From Amoebidium appalachense (Eukaryota > Ichthyosporea): 64,000 nt of DNA. Positions 1-13,167 of the stretch are shown here, piece after piece. Each line of letters starts with the position of its first letter. Within the stretch, counting starts at the first letter, position 1. Location: positions 3,224,001 through 3,288,000 of the forward strand of contig CAVNZM010000012.1 of NCBI GenBank assembly GCA_963693365.1. The letters run 5' to 3'. The position numbers and the translations under genes were made by a program. The notes below the pieces were generated by a model. It had not been told where the DNA came from. It did not search any database and was given only the letters and a program-made list of their open reading frames with translations.

Positions 1-310
1 AACCCACAGCCATATCACCACAAGAACTGGCACAGTTACACCCATACATTATAGCCCAGGGACATATCCACACAGTATATCCAACAGTCTTATCCAATTT
101 TATCCCACTGCCACATCCGCACTGTATATCTCACAGTCATATCCAGAGCATATCCCACAGTCATATCCACACCGACAGTCAAATTCATGCAGTACATTTC
201 ACAACTCGGATTCACACAGTATATCCCACAGTCGTATTCACACAGTACATATCACAGCTCGGATTCACACAGTATATCCCACAGTCATATGTACACAGTA
301 TGTATCTCAT
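1..310. repeat. Degenerate tandem repeat, about 27-50 bp unit
   Basis: Variants of a unit reading like CACAGTATATCCCACAGTC and CATATCCACAC recur across the first 300 bases, with drift between copies. No coding frame is supported in it. It may continue to the left of the window. Confidence 0.7.
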
Positions 311-1604
311 GATTATTCACGTCCATGGCATTTACATGAACACACCTGTATTCAGTTATTGTTTTCTCTTTGCCCAACCCATGACCAGCCCCAAGCACTT
401 TGTATATCAAGACATCATCTATTTCTCCTTACAGACCCATCCCCAGGTAATACGCGTTCACACCTCTCCGTATCTAAGACTTGCATGATAAGATATACAT
501 AAACCTGGTCCTGTGTCATGCATGGGAACAAAAAAACGAAAACAAAACAATGGGATACCGTGAATATATAGTGCAAAAGGGCCTATTTACGATATGTAGA
601 TGCCTTTGTTACGTTTCCCTATAGCTAACTATGGCACAGCTGAACGAATACTTTAATTTGGGGGTGTACCAAATTGATGAAGGCAAATGAAATGAAAACA
701 AAAGAAAAAGAAAAGGTAAGGTGGTGGTTTCCGTTTGTTTTTTTTTGTTTTTTTTTTCTTTGTTTTTTTTTGTGTTGTTGTTGTTGTTGTTGTAGGGGTG
801 TGTGTGGAGGGGAGGAAGGGGGGGGGGGGGGGGGGGGGGGGAGGGAGGGGGGGTTCGGCAAATTCCAGTGAAATTTGGCACATCAGTGAGATCTGTGCAC
901 GATATTGAAGCGTGTGCACATGTACATAAAAACACTGGCCCACAGCTATCTAGAGGCCACACACACCACCACCATCATGGCTCCTACAAGTTTGTATCTA
1001 ATGGCCTCTCCGTAACATTATTTGTGTAACTTAATAACCAAGCCCCCCCCCCCCCCCCCCCCCCCCCCTTCTCCCCCCCCCCTTCCAACCCATGCACCCC
1101 TCCCCCTCCCCCTCCCCCCACCCACCCACCCACCCACCCAAAGAGAAAAAAAAAAAGGTGCACCTATAGAGAAAGGGCCCACAAGTTGAAGGTATTTTAC
1201 GTCTATGCGTATACCCAGAGGTATCTGTTGAATTCTGTGTGGGTGTGGTTGCTCTTTTGTACCGCGGTGTGTAGTGTACGTGATACACATGCGTGTGTCA
1301 GTGCACTTGTGTGTGGAGGTGAGCGTGGGCGGTTGAAGAATGCTGCCCAAACACTTGCAAAACCGAAAAAATAAAAAAGGAAAAATTCGAGGAAAAACTA
1401 TCAGGAAGGGTCTAGGCTGTCAGTATGCCAACAGAGAATCCATGTAAAACTTAATTTTGGGGGGGTTCAATCGCTATCTGTCCCCGATGTATCCCCCCCA
1501 AACGCTGATTCTGATTGGTAGATGGACTTCCTTGAAATGTGGATGCTGCTACGGCCCCACATGCGCCCCCTTGCGAAAGACAGCCAATCAAACACCTGCG
1601 AGTT

Positions 1605-1669
<65 letters not shown>

Positions 1670-1893
1670 AGGTGAATAGATGTGTCGGTGTGGGCGTGTT
1701 AGGGTGTGCAGACAGGAATGGCTCTTAGTGTGTGTGTATGTATGTGTGTGTGTGTGTGTGTGTTTGTGTGCGGGGGGGGGGAAGGGCGGGTGGAGGGGGG
1801 GGGGGGGGGGGGGTAACTTCTTACCTGGGGTTGGGGAATTGTTTTAGGTGAAAGGGGGGATATGACAAGGAGGGCCGAAAAATGGGTGGGAGG

Positions 1894-1926
<33 letters not shown>

Positions 1927-2093
1927 AGAAGGGGTGGATTAGCCCTGACTTTTTTCTCCGATCACCCCCCCCTTCCCCTTACCCCTCAGACAAACTAATA
2001 TAGCACACACCCATGCTCCCGAAAAAGGCATGCTTGAAGAAACCCAGCCATAGGTAGATGCCTACCTATGGAGAGTGTGTGCACACACATACA

Positions 2094-2144
<51 letters not shown>

Positions 2145-2341
2145 ACACGCATACAGACACACACACAAACACCATTACACACACAAGCCATTAAAAAAAG
2201 GGGGCCACAGTAGATATACACACACCCCTAATGGCAAACGCACACATATATAAAATGTCAAGCACTCTTGCACAATTTACAGAAAAACCACCAACCAAAA
2301 AGCTCGCACACACACGTACTGTTTGGACAAAACATAACTAC
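311..2341. other. Non-coding stretch with microsatellites
   Basis: I see no supported gene. It holds a T-rich/G-run block (720-850), a poly(C) run (1045-1080), (GT)n at about 1606-1664, poly(G) runs near 1795-1925 and (CA)n at about 2094-2140. If the homeobox gene on the minus strand continues, this is its intron, but no second homeobox exon was found here. Confidence 0.6.
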
Positions 2342-3332
2342 CTCATCGATCGTAATTTCGCACAGCGCAGCCAATCGTTTTGCCTCCACATCCGACGGAT
2401 ACGGGTTGCTGCAGTGCGAATCCAACCACCCCTGTAAGAGAACACGAGCTTGTTCGGGAATATTCGGTTCGTTATCATTGGCCGATTCATTTTCCTGATA
2501 AGGCAAGTGATCGCTTCCTTCTCCAACCGCATCCCTCCATTCCTCAACGGCTTCCATCAAAATTTCGTGCGATTCGCGTAGATTTTTAAAGAACGCACCA
2601 TGAATGTTTTTGGCCGAGGCACCCACCAGCCAGTCCGTTTCTTTGCTTTCGCCCATATTCGATAGCACTTTGTGTGCCTCGGAATGTAACGAATCAACCT
2701 CCAACGCAAATTTCACAAGCGCCGATTTCAGAATTTCAGGCATGCCTCTGGTGTCGTCTGTAATCGAAAATTTCGTCGGATCTCCCATGCAGAATGGGCA
2801 GAAATCCGATTTTTCAATTTCACTCCGCCGTTCAGCATTCTCATATTCCTTGTTGCTGGAGGTTTGGGATATTTCGGGGGGGCTCTTTGCATGAGCGCTT
2901 CTGGGTTCATGCACGTAGTTGAAGGCCGATGCTGTTGGTTGCCTGTGCGAATTCTCAGTCGTAGCGTAAATATTTCCGGAGGGGGGTTCAACTCCCCAAC
3001 CCCTGCACTTGTACGGGTTGTGGTAGGTGTAGGTGCCGTGAGCGCCCCACTGGTTGGCATGGGATACCCTGGGGGGGCTCGAAAGCCCGTTGAAAATTTG
3101 AATCCCAGCGTCATGCGGTGAATTTACGGCCGCGAGCGTGGGTTCATACGGGTTGTATGGAAGTCCATGGCGAACGGAGGGGGTTTTTTCACCCTCCCGG
3201 CTTGTGCGGGCATATGGGTTGACAGTACCCGGGGCATAATTTTCATTCTCTCGTCCGGAATTTAAAGGTGTCCCCCACACGTATGCCATGACGGTTGGGA
3301 TTGGCTCTGATGTTCGGGAGATTGGTTTGCCT
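2342..3332 (-). CDS. TALE-class homeobox protein, partial (5' and homeodomain helix 1-2 exon)
   Basis: One long exon on the minus strand. It starts after a CTTTGCAG acceptor (first exon base 3332) and ends at 2342 before a GTAGTT donor. An ATG at 3289 in good context gives 316 residues, but the frame is open to the acceptor, so an upstream exon is possible. The first half is polar and disordered, rich in Pro, Asn, Tyr and Ser. A CPFC pair and a helical segment follow. The end matches helices 1 and 2 and the three-residue loop of a TALE homeodomain: [16 protein letters not shown], then the PYPS loop, then [14 protein letters not shown]. Helix 3 (typically VNNWFINARRR) is missing because the exon stops just before that Val, at phase 0. 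The role expected from the family is DNA-binding transcription factor. The remaining exon(s) were not found between 1 and 2341 and probably lie beyond the left edge. Confidence 0.75.
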
Positions 3333-3489
3333 CTGCAAAGGGGAGGGAAGGGGAGGGAGGGGAGGGGAGGAGCAGGGGGGGGGGGGGGACACGGTGTTAA
3401 CATTAAGAAAAGTTCAGTGATGGGGAGAGTAAACCTAAAAGGAAGGGTGAAAGGAAAGGCTCCAGTTTTTTTTTTTTGGGGGGGGGGGT

Positions 3490-3542
3490 CCCACCTTTTT
3501 TTTGTGGGGGGGGGGGGGGGGGGGGGGAGGGGTTTGAGGGGG

Positions 3543-3618
<76 letters not shown>

Positions 3619-3697
3619 ACGTGTGTGTGCGTGTGTGCGTGTGTGCCTGCGTGCCTGCATGCCTGCGTGCGTACACGTGCGTGCGTTGTCTGTGTGC

Positions 3698-3736
<39 letters not shown>
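3490..3736. repeat. Poly(G) and (GT)n block upstream of the homeobox exon
   Basis: Two G runs (about 3478-3530 and 3699-3736) flank a (GT)n tract at about 3544-3617, which then decays into GTGC-rich sequence. Confidence 0.9.
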
Positions 3737-3737
<1 letters not shown>

Positions 3738-3740
3738 TCA

Positions 3741-6540
3741 TCCTGAAGACGGGACTTGCATGTACTTGGGATACTCGGCTAGGCTAGCCTAAGGGATGTG
3801 TGAGGAAGGGAGAGAGAGACAAAGCCTCAGCATCGTGTAGCAGCGTGTACGTAAAGCCAAGAATTGAATTAGGTGGAGAGGGGGTTAAATCAAGTAACAA
3901 GCCAAAAACATATGGTTTTTGTGAATAAAACTCGTCTTGGCTCAACAATACGCTAAGTTCAGTTGGCAGGCTCCATATGTGCAATTTTTTTTCTTCCCCG
4001 TTAAAAACTGCAACGAAAGATGAACAGCAAGAAATGTTTCCCATTTGCTTTCTGAGTCACCCACCTTCTCGAAGTAGTAATCGACTATGGTGCAGCAGTC
4101 TCCTTTGTGAGTTAAAACGAAAAAGAGCCGAAGTCAGTCCAAACAAGGTCTCTCAAAAAACATAAGCCAGCCAGCCTGATGCACATATTCCGTAGAAATT
4201 CATACTTTTTCTCTTCTGCCCCTTTCTGTAAACTTTGCTGCAGCTGGACAACTTGGTAAACTTTTGGCACACTTTTACTAAACAGGCCACGGTGACCAAA
4301 CTTTAGTCCGATGATACACCTGCTCTGTGCTAAGTCTTGGAATGGCATACAGTCTTAAGGCGACCAACAAAGGATCAGCTGTGCATGAACTTTAATTAGA
4401 TGGTTAGTTTGCTACAGAGCGACTAGCAAGAGTGCTAAAGTTAAGATAGGAATTGTAATTGGTACGCCAAAAACAATTTCCTTTTATAAAAAAAAAAAAA
4501 GAAGAAGAAGAAGAGTCAATTCCTGCGTTTGAGTCTGTCTGCAAGTGTGTGTGTTCAGCTAGTAATCATTTGTTACGGGGTTGGTTGCAAATGTTGCAGA
4601 GTTTGGCACAGTGCTGCGGTTTCCACCGTGGAAGATAACCCTTCACGGACGGACTTGAAAACAGAAACAAACACGAACTACACGAGAAGAAGCAATAAAA
4701 TCATAAGTTAACCCTGTAAAAAAAATATGCGAAGATCCCAACCATTTGAGTTTTTATGGGACATAAGCTAACTTTTAGCAATCGATTAGTGATACAGTGA
4801 TAAGCTGGGCAATCTGTCTGGTTACACCCCCACATTTGAGTTCGTGGAAAACATAGCACAGCTGACAGCAAGAGACGAATCTCATGTACACTGGCACATA
4901 TATGGCTGTAAACCCTGCTCTTTGATTTTACCACAGAGACGGGGGGGGGGGGGGGGGGGGGGAGGGGGGGGGGGGGGGGATGGGAGACTTTAAGGCAGAT
5001 GGACAGCCAGGTGCAGATTTAACGCGAATCATATGTTGTACACGTAAAGGCTTAAGCTTCATAATTTTAATAGTGAATATTAGATACGTTACTCAGGCAG
5101 AGAGAGTGCCGACAGTTTTACTTTTAGTTTTAAGTCCTACATACACTCTAGTTCAACCGTACTGGACAGTGCTCAACATTTTGGGGGCAGCTTCACCTGT
5201 GGCACATATCACATATACGATTTAGTTAGCAAGCCTTCAAACAACCGTGCATGATATACAGCAAGGCCTAGCTGATCAGCTTATCAGCCAGGGTGACTGT
5301 TGCCCACAGACACCTGGTTATTGTCACATTATCATAGATTCGCAGGCTATCACCATGTACACTGGCACAACTTGAAGCACATTATTTGCCTTTGCAGGAG
5401 TTTTAAAGTTGGGCACCTACACATACCTGGGACACCATCTGGGACTCTTTTATATATCGCGAATTTGAGAGTGCTTCTTTTCATATCATAATCATAATAT
5501 GAGTGAGAATATACACGCATGGCCCAGCTGAATGCTTATAGATGGTGTGATAGCGCGTACGTTATTCATTTAATCTTGGCGTGTGCTCTTGGTGCACGTG
5601 TGTCTTGATGCAAATCAAGACCCATCCGAACTTCGACAAACATTATGCCTAGGTAAACATCTACATATTACACTTGCAAGTGTAGCCTGGTTGCTCTAAA
5701 GATATTCTCGTTTTCCATGCAAAGTCACGCGCCGTAAGGAAGTGCACAAGTGTAGCACTATACACACTCTACGCACGGAGCTCCACGGTATATAAGTCTG
5801 CCACCAGGAAATATCTCTGCGTACGTATACGGTCACAAGCAGGAGGGGAAAACTGACAAGCACATTATGCGCGCGTGCAAGTTACCTGACACGTGCGTGC
5901 ACATTACATGTCCCACAGATACACAGACATATATGTTACACATGTGACATACACGCGCTCACCGAAACTTTTGTGGCGACCTGCACAGTTCGGGTGACAC
6001 CAGAAATCAACGATCTGGGTGATCCCCTACCAACGAATCAAAAAAAGCCAATAGTTTTAGGTAACCTAATCAGAACGCCTATTAGATCCAGCTTTCACAC
6101 CGTTTTTTCAACAGGTTGACAGTATGGTTTTTTGTTGAATCAAAGAGACGAGTGATGGGAAATACAGTAAAACATGTTTGCTTTTATTTTTGCTCGTGGT
6201 ATATATACAGCTGATGCGCTCGCTTCTGTTGTGTTCAAATGTGAAGAGCTGCAAGTGTTTTCGGGCTGCTGTTGTACATGTGCACACATGCGCGGGTGAC
6301 CTCACAGACAGAACCTTTTCATCGTATCATACACGCGAGATGTTTTTCTCCCCCTTTTCCTAAGTCTTCATTGTTTGTTTGTTTCTCTGATTGTTTTCCT
6401 GGTTAACGTTACCCTTTCTTCCCAGTAAAAGATAATATTAATGGGGCCCGCAACGGTGGTGGCCACGATATGCTGATGGGTTTAATCGAGGCACATAGAG
6501 ACTTACGGGTCTATCCTTTCAGCGTTTTATCAGGTACAAT
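3741..6540. other. Intergenic, no gene recognised
   Basis: Mixed-composition sequence with short open frames only (60-86 codons), none with a recognisable family, splice context or upstream signal. A short A/GAA run lies at 4488-4515 and a G run at 4940-4980. Confidence 0.5.
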
Positions 6541-6703
6541 GATGTCGGGTGATGATTAAATATCAGGGATTTCTTGCTCCATGAAGCACCTTAAAATCTA
6601 AAGAATATTTAATAATGCGGTTCCCCGTTTTCAAAGCCTTCCTTTCTTCTTTATTTTTTTTGTCCCTACGGACTCCCCCGGAACACTCGGTATCAGCGCC
6701 TGG
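6541..6703 (+). repeat. Dispersed repeat B, copy 1, ending in (TG)n
   Basis: Starts GATGTCGGGTG, has GGTTCCCCG and a T-rich middle, and ends CACTCGGTATCAGC next to a long (TG)n. The same order and words occur at 51040-51210, also running into (TG)n. A 3' simple-repeat tail would suit a retroposed element, but I see no coding part here. Confidence 0.65.
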
Positions 6704-6972
<269 letters not shown>

Positions 6973-7229
6973 GGGAGAAGGGGGGAGTTGGGGGAGGGGG
7001 GGGGGGGGGGGGGTTCGTGATCGATATGCCACTGCACAAGAAGGTATTCGAATAGGTCTGTAGGTGTTGTTTTTCTGTGTTTGAAGCTTCGGTGGGGGCT
7101 CTAAATTTCAGTGTAAGTTTGGTGGCATTTTGGTGACTAACCTTCATTTCGGGTTGAATGTGTGGAAGTGTTAAATCAGTGGGTGCCAAATTTAGGAGGA
7201 AAAAAGTCTGCACTCAAACGTATGGCACG

Positions 7230-7299
7230 CAAGCACGCAGGCACGGACACACGCACGCACGCACACACGCATGCACGCACGCACGCACACACGCACGTA

Positions 7300-7331
<32 letters not shown>

Positions 7332-7495
7332 CACAATCAGCAATCATCACGTAAGAAAGTTACTGTAACAGGTACACTGAGATCGTCACAAAGAGCCTCA
7401 CACATGTGTACACACACGCACACCAACAACAAGGATCCAACCACAGACACACGTGCGCATACGTCATGTGGCACACATCCGGTCCGGGAATCGCA

Positions 7496-7576
<81 letters not shown>

Positions 7577-7748
7577 TACATCATGTCTCCCACCGCGACA
7601 CCTATTACCCACATCCACACACCGTGCAGGTACTCAGGTACCACCATCATACTGAGTTTTGTCCGCATCATCCCTGCCGCCCCCCCCTCCCCCCCTCCCC
7701 CCCCCCCCCCCCCCCCCCGCGCCCCCTCTCCCCCCCCCTTCCCACACC

Positions 7749-7845
<97 letters not shown>

Positions 7846-8000
7846 TCATCCACCCACCCACCCCTGCCGCAAAAGGGCTCTGCCTGGGAGCGGGAAATGA
7901 AAATAGGTGTCACACCTCAACCAGGAAAGACAGGGGGAAGAGGGGAAGGGGAAAGAGAATGGAGGGAAGGGGGGAGGTGGGGAGGGGGGGGGGGGGGGGG
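7230..8000. repeat. CGCA/CA microsatellite cluster with poly(C)
   Basis: A CGCA tetranucleotide tract (7240-7335), (CA)n at 7497-7572 and 7758-7842, poly(C) near 7680-7740 and poly(G) near 7982-8008. No gene. Confidence 0.9.
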
Positions 8001-8172
8001 GGGGGGGAGGACTCCGAAGAATAACTATTTAAGTCGGACAAGTGATAGCCTGCAGTAGCAGATGCATATAGGCCATGACAACTTGCACGCGTGCCACCCT
8101 TGCGCCTATGGGGAAATGGGGAAACATAGGGAAGAAGGAAAAAAGAGGAAATAAAAGCTTTTTTTTTTTTTT

Positions 8173-8215
<43 letters not shown>

Positions 8216-8407
8216 TGATTCCGAAGGATATAGAGCCTCCGAGACGGAATGATAGAGCAAGAGACTATTAAACAGAGAGAGAGAGATTGGAACAGCTGCT
8301 GAGGTGCACGTGCCGAGCTGTAAGCCTTTCGATAGCCGAGAAATTGATCGCTCGTCACATACAATAATCGGCAAGGCTGTGGTGTAACTTCTGTGTGTGT
8401 GTGTACT

Positions 8408-8477
8408 ATTAGTTAGGGTTCAAAATTGGTAAAGGTGTGCTGGCTCAGCTGGCTGCACCTTTAGAACCCTAACTAAT
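8408..8477. repeat. Hairpin / foldback element, 14-bp perfect arms
   Basis: ATTAGTTAGGGTTC (8408-8421) pairs perfectly with GAACCCTAACTAAT (8464-8477). An inner arm TAAAGGTG (8430-8437) pairs with CACCTTTA (8456-8463). The loop contains a repeated GCTGGCT. It could be a small foldback transposon or a structured RNA; no flanking target duplication was recognised. Confidence 0.7.
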
Positions 8478-8739
8478 ATTAGAGGTGCTGTGTGGAAGAC
8501 GGTAGTTCCTATCAGGTGAGTCCTGGGGGATCCCTCCGAGCACAAGACGGGTTTTTTTTAATGAAAAAAATATACTATGATAGATAATAAATAGAAAGCA
8601 GTGAAGTGGCATAACACATGTGGCCCATTTAATGGCAACCGCAAGTGCAGTGGTGATACAACTGTAGGGCAATATGGAGTACAAGGGCCCGTCGGGCCCA
8701 AACCTCTCAGCCGAATCATCTTACAGCGAGCTGAGGTAA

Positions 8740-9110
8740 ACGTATTATGCGAAAGCATAATTATTTCTCTAAAGGCAGAATTAATTTGCCAAAAAGCAGA
8801 ATCATTTCGCTGAAAGCAGAGTTATTCTGGAAGAGCAGAATTATCCTGCTAAGAGCAGAATTATTCTGCAAAATCAGAACTATTCTGCTAAAGCAGAAAT
8901 GATTCTTCAAAATGCAAGTTTATTTTGCAGCTGCCGCAAGCAGAATAACTTCGCATTCCCCCCCCCCCCCCCCCCCCCCCCCGGCCTTTTTACCAATCAA
9001 AAAACAATGATTCTGTTGATTCTGCTCGGAATAATTCTAGATCTGCTTTTGCAGAATAATTCGATAATTCTACTGTCAACAGAATGTTCTGCACCGTGCA
9101 AGTTGATTCT
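8740..9110. repeat. Tandem array of imperfect palindromes (AGCAGAATTATTCTGC type)
   Basis: About a dozen degenerate units of roughly 25-30 bp, each close to the palindrome GCAGAATTATTCTGC, interrupted by a poly(C) run at 8959-8982. There is no reading frame. Confidence 0.75.
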
Positions 9111-9129
9111 GCTGATGTGGCTGAGCCCT

Positions 9130-9254
9130 TAGAGTAGGGCAGAGCCGCCACCAGCACCCATATGTTATGCATACATGTGTGTTCTATCATAAGTTACACA
9201 CACCCACACCCACCCACACACACACACACGCACAGTCACGCACACATGTACAAG

Positions 9255-9308
<54 letters not shown>

Positions 9309-9536
9309 CACAAAAACACGCACACGCACGTACACGCACACGCACACACATACACACACACACACACACCGTACTAGAGACACCCGCACACAGATGCAGG
9401 CACGCACATATGCACACACACAGTCACAGCTTTTTAAGGCTGCCCTCATGTGTGCACGTGTGCAGTCTCCCTCTCTCTCTTTGTGTGTGCGTGTGGATGT
9501 GTGTGTGTGTGTGTGTGTGTGCGTTCGTGTGTGCGT

Positions 9537-9587
<51 letters not shown>

Positions 9588-10442
9588 TGCGTGTGCGTGT
9601 GCGTGTGCGTGTGTGTGTGTGTGTTTGTGTGTGTTTGTGTGTGTGAATCACTGAAACGTCCATTATGGTGTGGAGGTGTGCACGTGTGTGTGTGTGATTG
9701 TGTGTGTGATTGTGTGTGTGAGTGTGTGTGCGCGCGTGTGCGTCTGTGTGTTGTGTACATGTGTGTGCCATACGCGCCTGCGTCTCTGTGTATGTGTACG
9801 CGGGCGCGCGCGCGCGCGTGTGTGTCCACGAGCCAAATTATGTGGGTGACTGTGCTTGTTTTCATTTGTGTGTGTGTTTGTCGGTGGGGTTATAATATCG
9901 ATGAGGGAGAGAGGGACCGTTGGGGGAGTTGGGGGAAAAGGGAAAGGACCCCATTCATCATGGCAATAAGAATTTGGAGTCATAATTTCATTTAAAAAAA
10001 AAAAAAACCTAAATGTACCTCGGTGTACCATGAATAGCCTTGATAGGCTACATTCGGAAAAAAATGTAACTTCCAAATTTACCGATTTTTCATATTCAAT
10101 ACAGGCACAGTAAAGATTAGAGCTAAGCTGATTCATCAATGAATCGAAAAGGAGGGGATAAAAGTGTACACGCGTTTTGTGCTTCCGTGTTGTGTATGCT
10201 GCGTGTTAGAAGCGTTCACTTTTATATATAAAAAAACTAACATAACAATTCGAATCACTCGGTATCACACGTCACTACGAGGAAATCAAGTAATTATAAA
10301 AACCTCTCTATACGTTAGCAAAAAATCTAACGGGAGTTAGTAAGCCGACAACTCTTACACAACTTCTATGATTGCTAGGCTTTCAGTAGACTATGGCATA
10401 ACGGTTTTTTTTGAACTAAGGGCGTGTGTGTCCATCATAAGA

Positions 10443-10494
<52 letters not shown>

Positions 10495-10495
10495 T

Positions 10496-10531
<36 letters not shown>

Positions 10532-10591
10532 GTGTGTCACATTGCGTGTATGTGCAAATCGCACACGTGTGTGCTTGTGTTTGCATGCCTG

Positions 10592-10677
<86 letters not shown>

Positions 10678-10991
10678 CGTGCGCGCAAGCGTGAGCGTGA
10701 ACATGTGCATGCGTACGGGCGGTACGTGTATGTGTAAATGGGAATGTTCACGTGCGGCCGTGCATTTGGTGCACATATCAGTAGCAAAAAAAAAACATAC
10801 ATCACCGCAATTCAGGTTGCTCCCCCCTCCCCTCTCCGGTCGCAAAAAAAAGGAAAAGAAAAAGGAAAAAGGAAAAAGGAAAGATATAAGAAAAAAAAGA
10901 AAGAGAACGGGCCAGGTGGACCCACACCGACTGCACATCCGGTCACCATCATTCGATGGGAGAAACGAGAAAAGAGAACAAACACGAAAAA
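9130..10991. other. Intergenic microsatellite-rich stretch
   Basis: (CA)n at 9200-9370, (GT)n at 9484-9650 and 10447-10530, (CT)n and (GT)n at 10596-10680, then A-rich sequence to 10910. The segment 9850-10440 is ordinary A+T-rich sequence without a gene I can support. Confidence 0.6.
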
Positions 10992-13167
10992 TCACGAGGT
11001 CAGGCTCTCACAGCTGCTCTGTCCAGGCACACTCTGTTTTCTACCCGTGTAGTAATCCTTCCATTCCGACGTGGGGAGCATCAGGGGACTAGGATTGCTC
11101 ATCGACACAGATGTTTTCCTATCCTCCGGCGACAACTTTCCTCCCTCCTTCCTACCCGCACCCCTCGGGCCCTCCGTAGGTGAAAACGACGATTCGCGTG
11201 TGCCTTTCAACCGTGTCTCACACAAATCTCCCTCCCCCTCCCCCTCTCCCTCTCCCTCCCTCACCTTTCCTCCCTCTTCCATCTCAGCCACCTGCATTTG
11301 TCCCCCAGCCGTATTCTCAATCCCGCCGTTCGAAACCATTGCCGGCTTCTCCATCGCCGCTCCCCCTCCCACTTCGTTCATCCGCGCCTCTTTCCTCGCC
11401 GAATACGCCACCTGATGTTTCAATTGCTGGCAGCGCACACACGACGACCGTTCCTTGGGTATCCACAACTCGCATTCCTGGTGGCGGCCAACCAAGAACG
11501 GGTACGAGCTGATGCGCAGCACACGCGACCGGCTCGCAATGCTCTGTGCGTTTTCCAATTCGCGAATGTCGATGCCGGCACACGGCGAGAATTCGCTCTT
11601 TGGCGACAGACGCAAAAGAAGAACATTGAAATCCCATGCGCTTCGCAGGCGGCCGCTCCAGAGCTGCCGCTGCATTACCCACACCTTGAAACTGAGATCC
11701 CGGCTAACCGAAACGCGCACGACGGCGTAAAAACCAATTTCCTGATGGTATTTCTGCCGTGTCAGTTCAAGCGCAATGGGTTCACCGACCGACGGCCCAT
11801 CCTCGCGTTTGGGAATCGCAACGAGGAAATCTTCGCGGTGGCATGTTTCGACAAACTGGCTGAGCGACTCGAACACCAAGCTCGCTTTTGCCTTTTCCCG
11901 CATGTTCGTCAACAGGCGCTTGCGTAACTCCGCCCTCTGTTTCCCCGCATCCTTATTATTCTCTCCGTGCGGCTGCTCGCCGTTGTTCTCAATCGCCCCC
12001 TGTTCCACATCCGACCCCCACAACTGGTGCAAATCCGACTGCAGGCGCTCAATGGCAATTTTCTCATGTTCTCTCGCCGGTTCGTTCGCAGGCGCAGGTG
12101 GAACCGCCGACCAACGTGTCGCCGTGCACGGGGAGGGAAGAGGCAAGTACTGTGCGTTCTCATATCGCTCGGAACCTCCATCCATCCCCCCCGGCCCGCT
12201 GTACGACTGTCTGTGCTGCGGCATTGTGCTCGGCATATTACCCAGGTTACCTTTGTCTCCCTGCCACGGGTCATTATTCGCAGGTCCCTGTGCATGTGCG
12301 CTGTGATTTGAGTGAGGTTGCTCCAAAGCACCGTCTAAAGCCCCGCGAACATCTCGAACACGAGGGGTAAATGGGGGGTGCGGGGCGGGCGAAATAACGC
12401 GGTGTTCCGGTATCGGACTGGGACACACTTCTACGTACGCTATACTGCCCGCTGCTTACCCCACTATCCCGGCCAGGCGGATATGCCTCAGACGGGATAA
12501 TAATGCTGTGGGGGGTGTTCGGTTGGTTACCGCTGGACATATATGGACGGCTCGAAACTGGGCCACCTGGCGCAGGATGCTCGAAATTATATCCGGCCGG
12601 AATATGAGGGGGTTGCCTCTGGTCGGGCCAATTTACCTGTTGGGCCGAATAATGACGAGGGGATATTTGTGGTTGCATGTTTCTTGGGGGCGCGTCATAA
12701 CGCGGTGTACCCCACCCGCTATCAACTGATCGTGGGGGCTGCGGGGATGAATGGTAACCAACACTTTGGGGGGTTATTTGACCATAGTGATCCCTTTGCT
12801 CGTGTGCCGACCAACTCGATGGATGCATCTCTCGTGCTTGTGCATGTTCCTGTTGTTGTCGATAGTAGCTGCTGGGTGATGAGGTCATGGGTTCACGCTG
12901 TCGGGTCGGGGGTTGTGAATCGTGATGATAAGGCCCCGTGTTTTGGTACTGGGGTGGGAAATCCCCAGCAGATTCCCTGACATCCCTATGATTTACCACA
13001 TGTTCCGTGTTTGGTTGGCCGTCACTATAGGTCTGGCGTACACCCTCCACTTGATCTGACTCACCCACCCCTCTCGGATCCATCCGTCTGTCTGCATAAT
13101 AGACGGTGTGCCTGGGAGCGTAGTCGTGATATTCGGACCGTTCGTCCTCTTCCCGTTGACGTTTCAT
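10992..13167 (-). CDS. Unrecognised, largely disordered protein (724 aa after one frame correction)
   Basis: The ATG at 13167 (start MKRQREEDERSEY) opens a Pro/Gln/Ser/Tyr-rich N-terminal half of about 265 residues. At the G6 run 12373-12378 (C6 on the coding strand) the sensible frame shifts. Removing one base joins the two halves smoothly (PRYFARPAPP into FTPRVRDVRG) and the frame then runs to a stop at 10992. The C-terminal half has a charged helical stretch (QRAELRKRLLTNMREKAK). A compact domain of about 150 residues follows, containing FYAVVRVSVSRDLSFKVWV and a CVRC pair, then an acidic, disordered tail. I do not recognise the domain. No intron is needed apart from the frame problem. Without the correction the first half ends at about 300 codons. 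A sequencing or assembly indel is the simplest explanation. Confidence 0.6.

Noticed and set aside
1-2341. Search for the missing third homeodomain helix exon
   Set aside because: No minus-strand match to a WFxNxR motif was found, so no second exon is annotated.
4112-4348. 78-codon minus-strand frame
   Set aside because: Ordinary composition but no family, start context or splice partner.
7230-7335. Regularly spaced CGCA units considered as a CRISPR-like array
   Set aside because: No repeat-spacer structure; it is a simple tetranucleotide microsatellite in a eukaryotic genome.
8411-8421. TTAGGG/CCCTAA in the hairpin arms as telomeric sequence
   Set aside because: Single occurrence in each arm, no tandem array.
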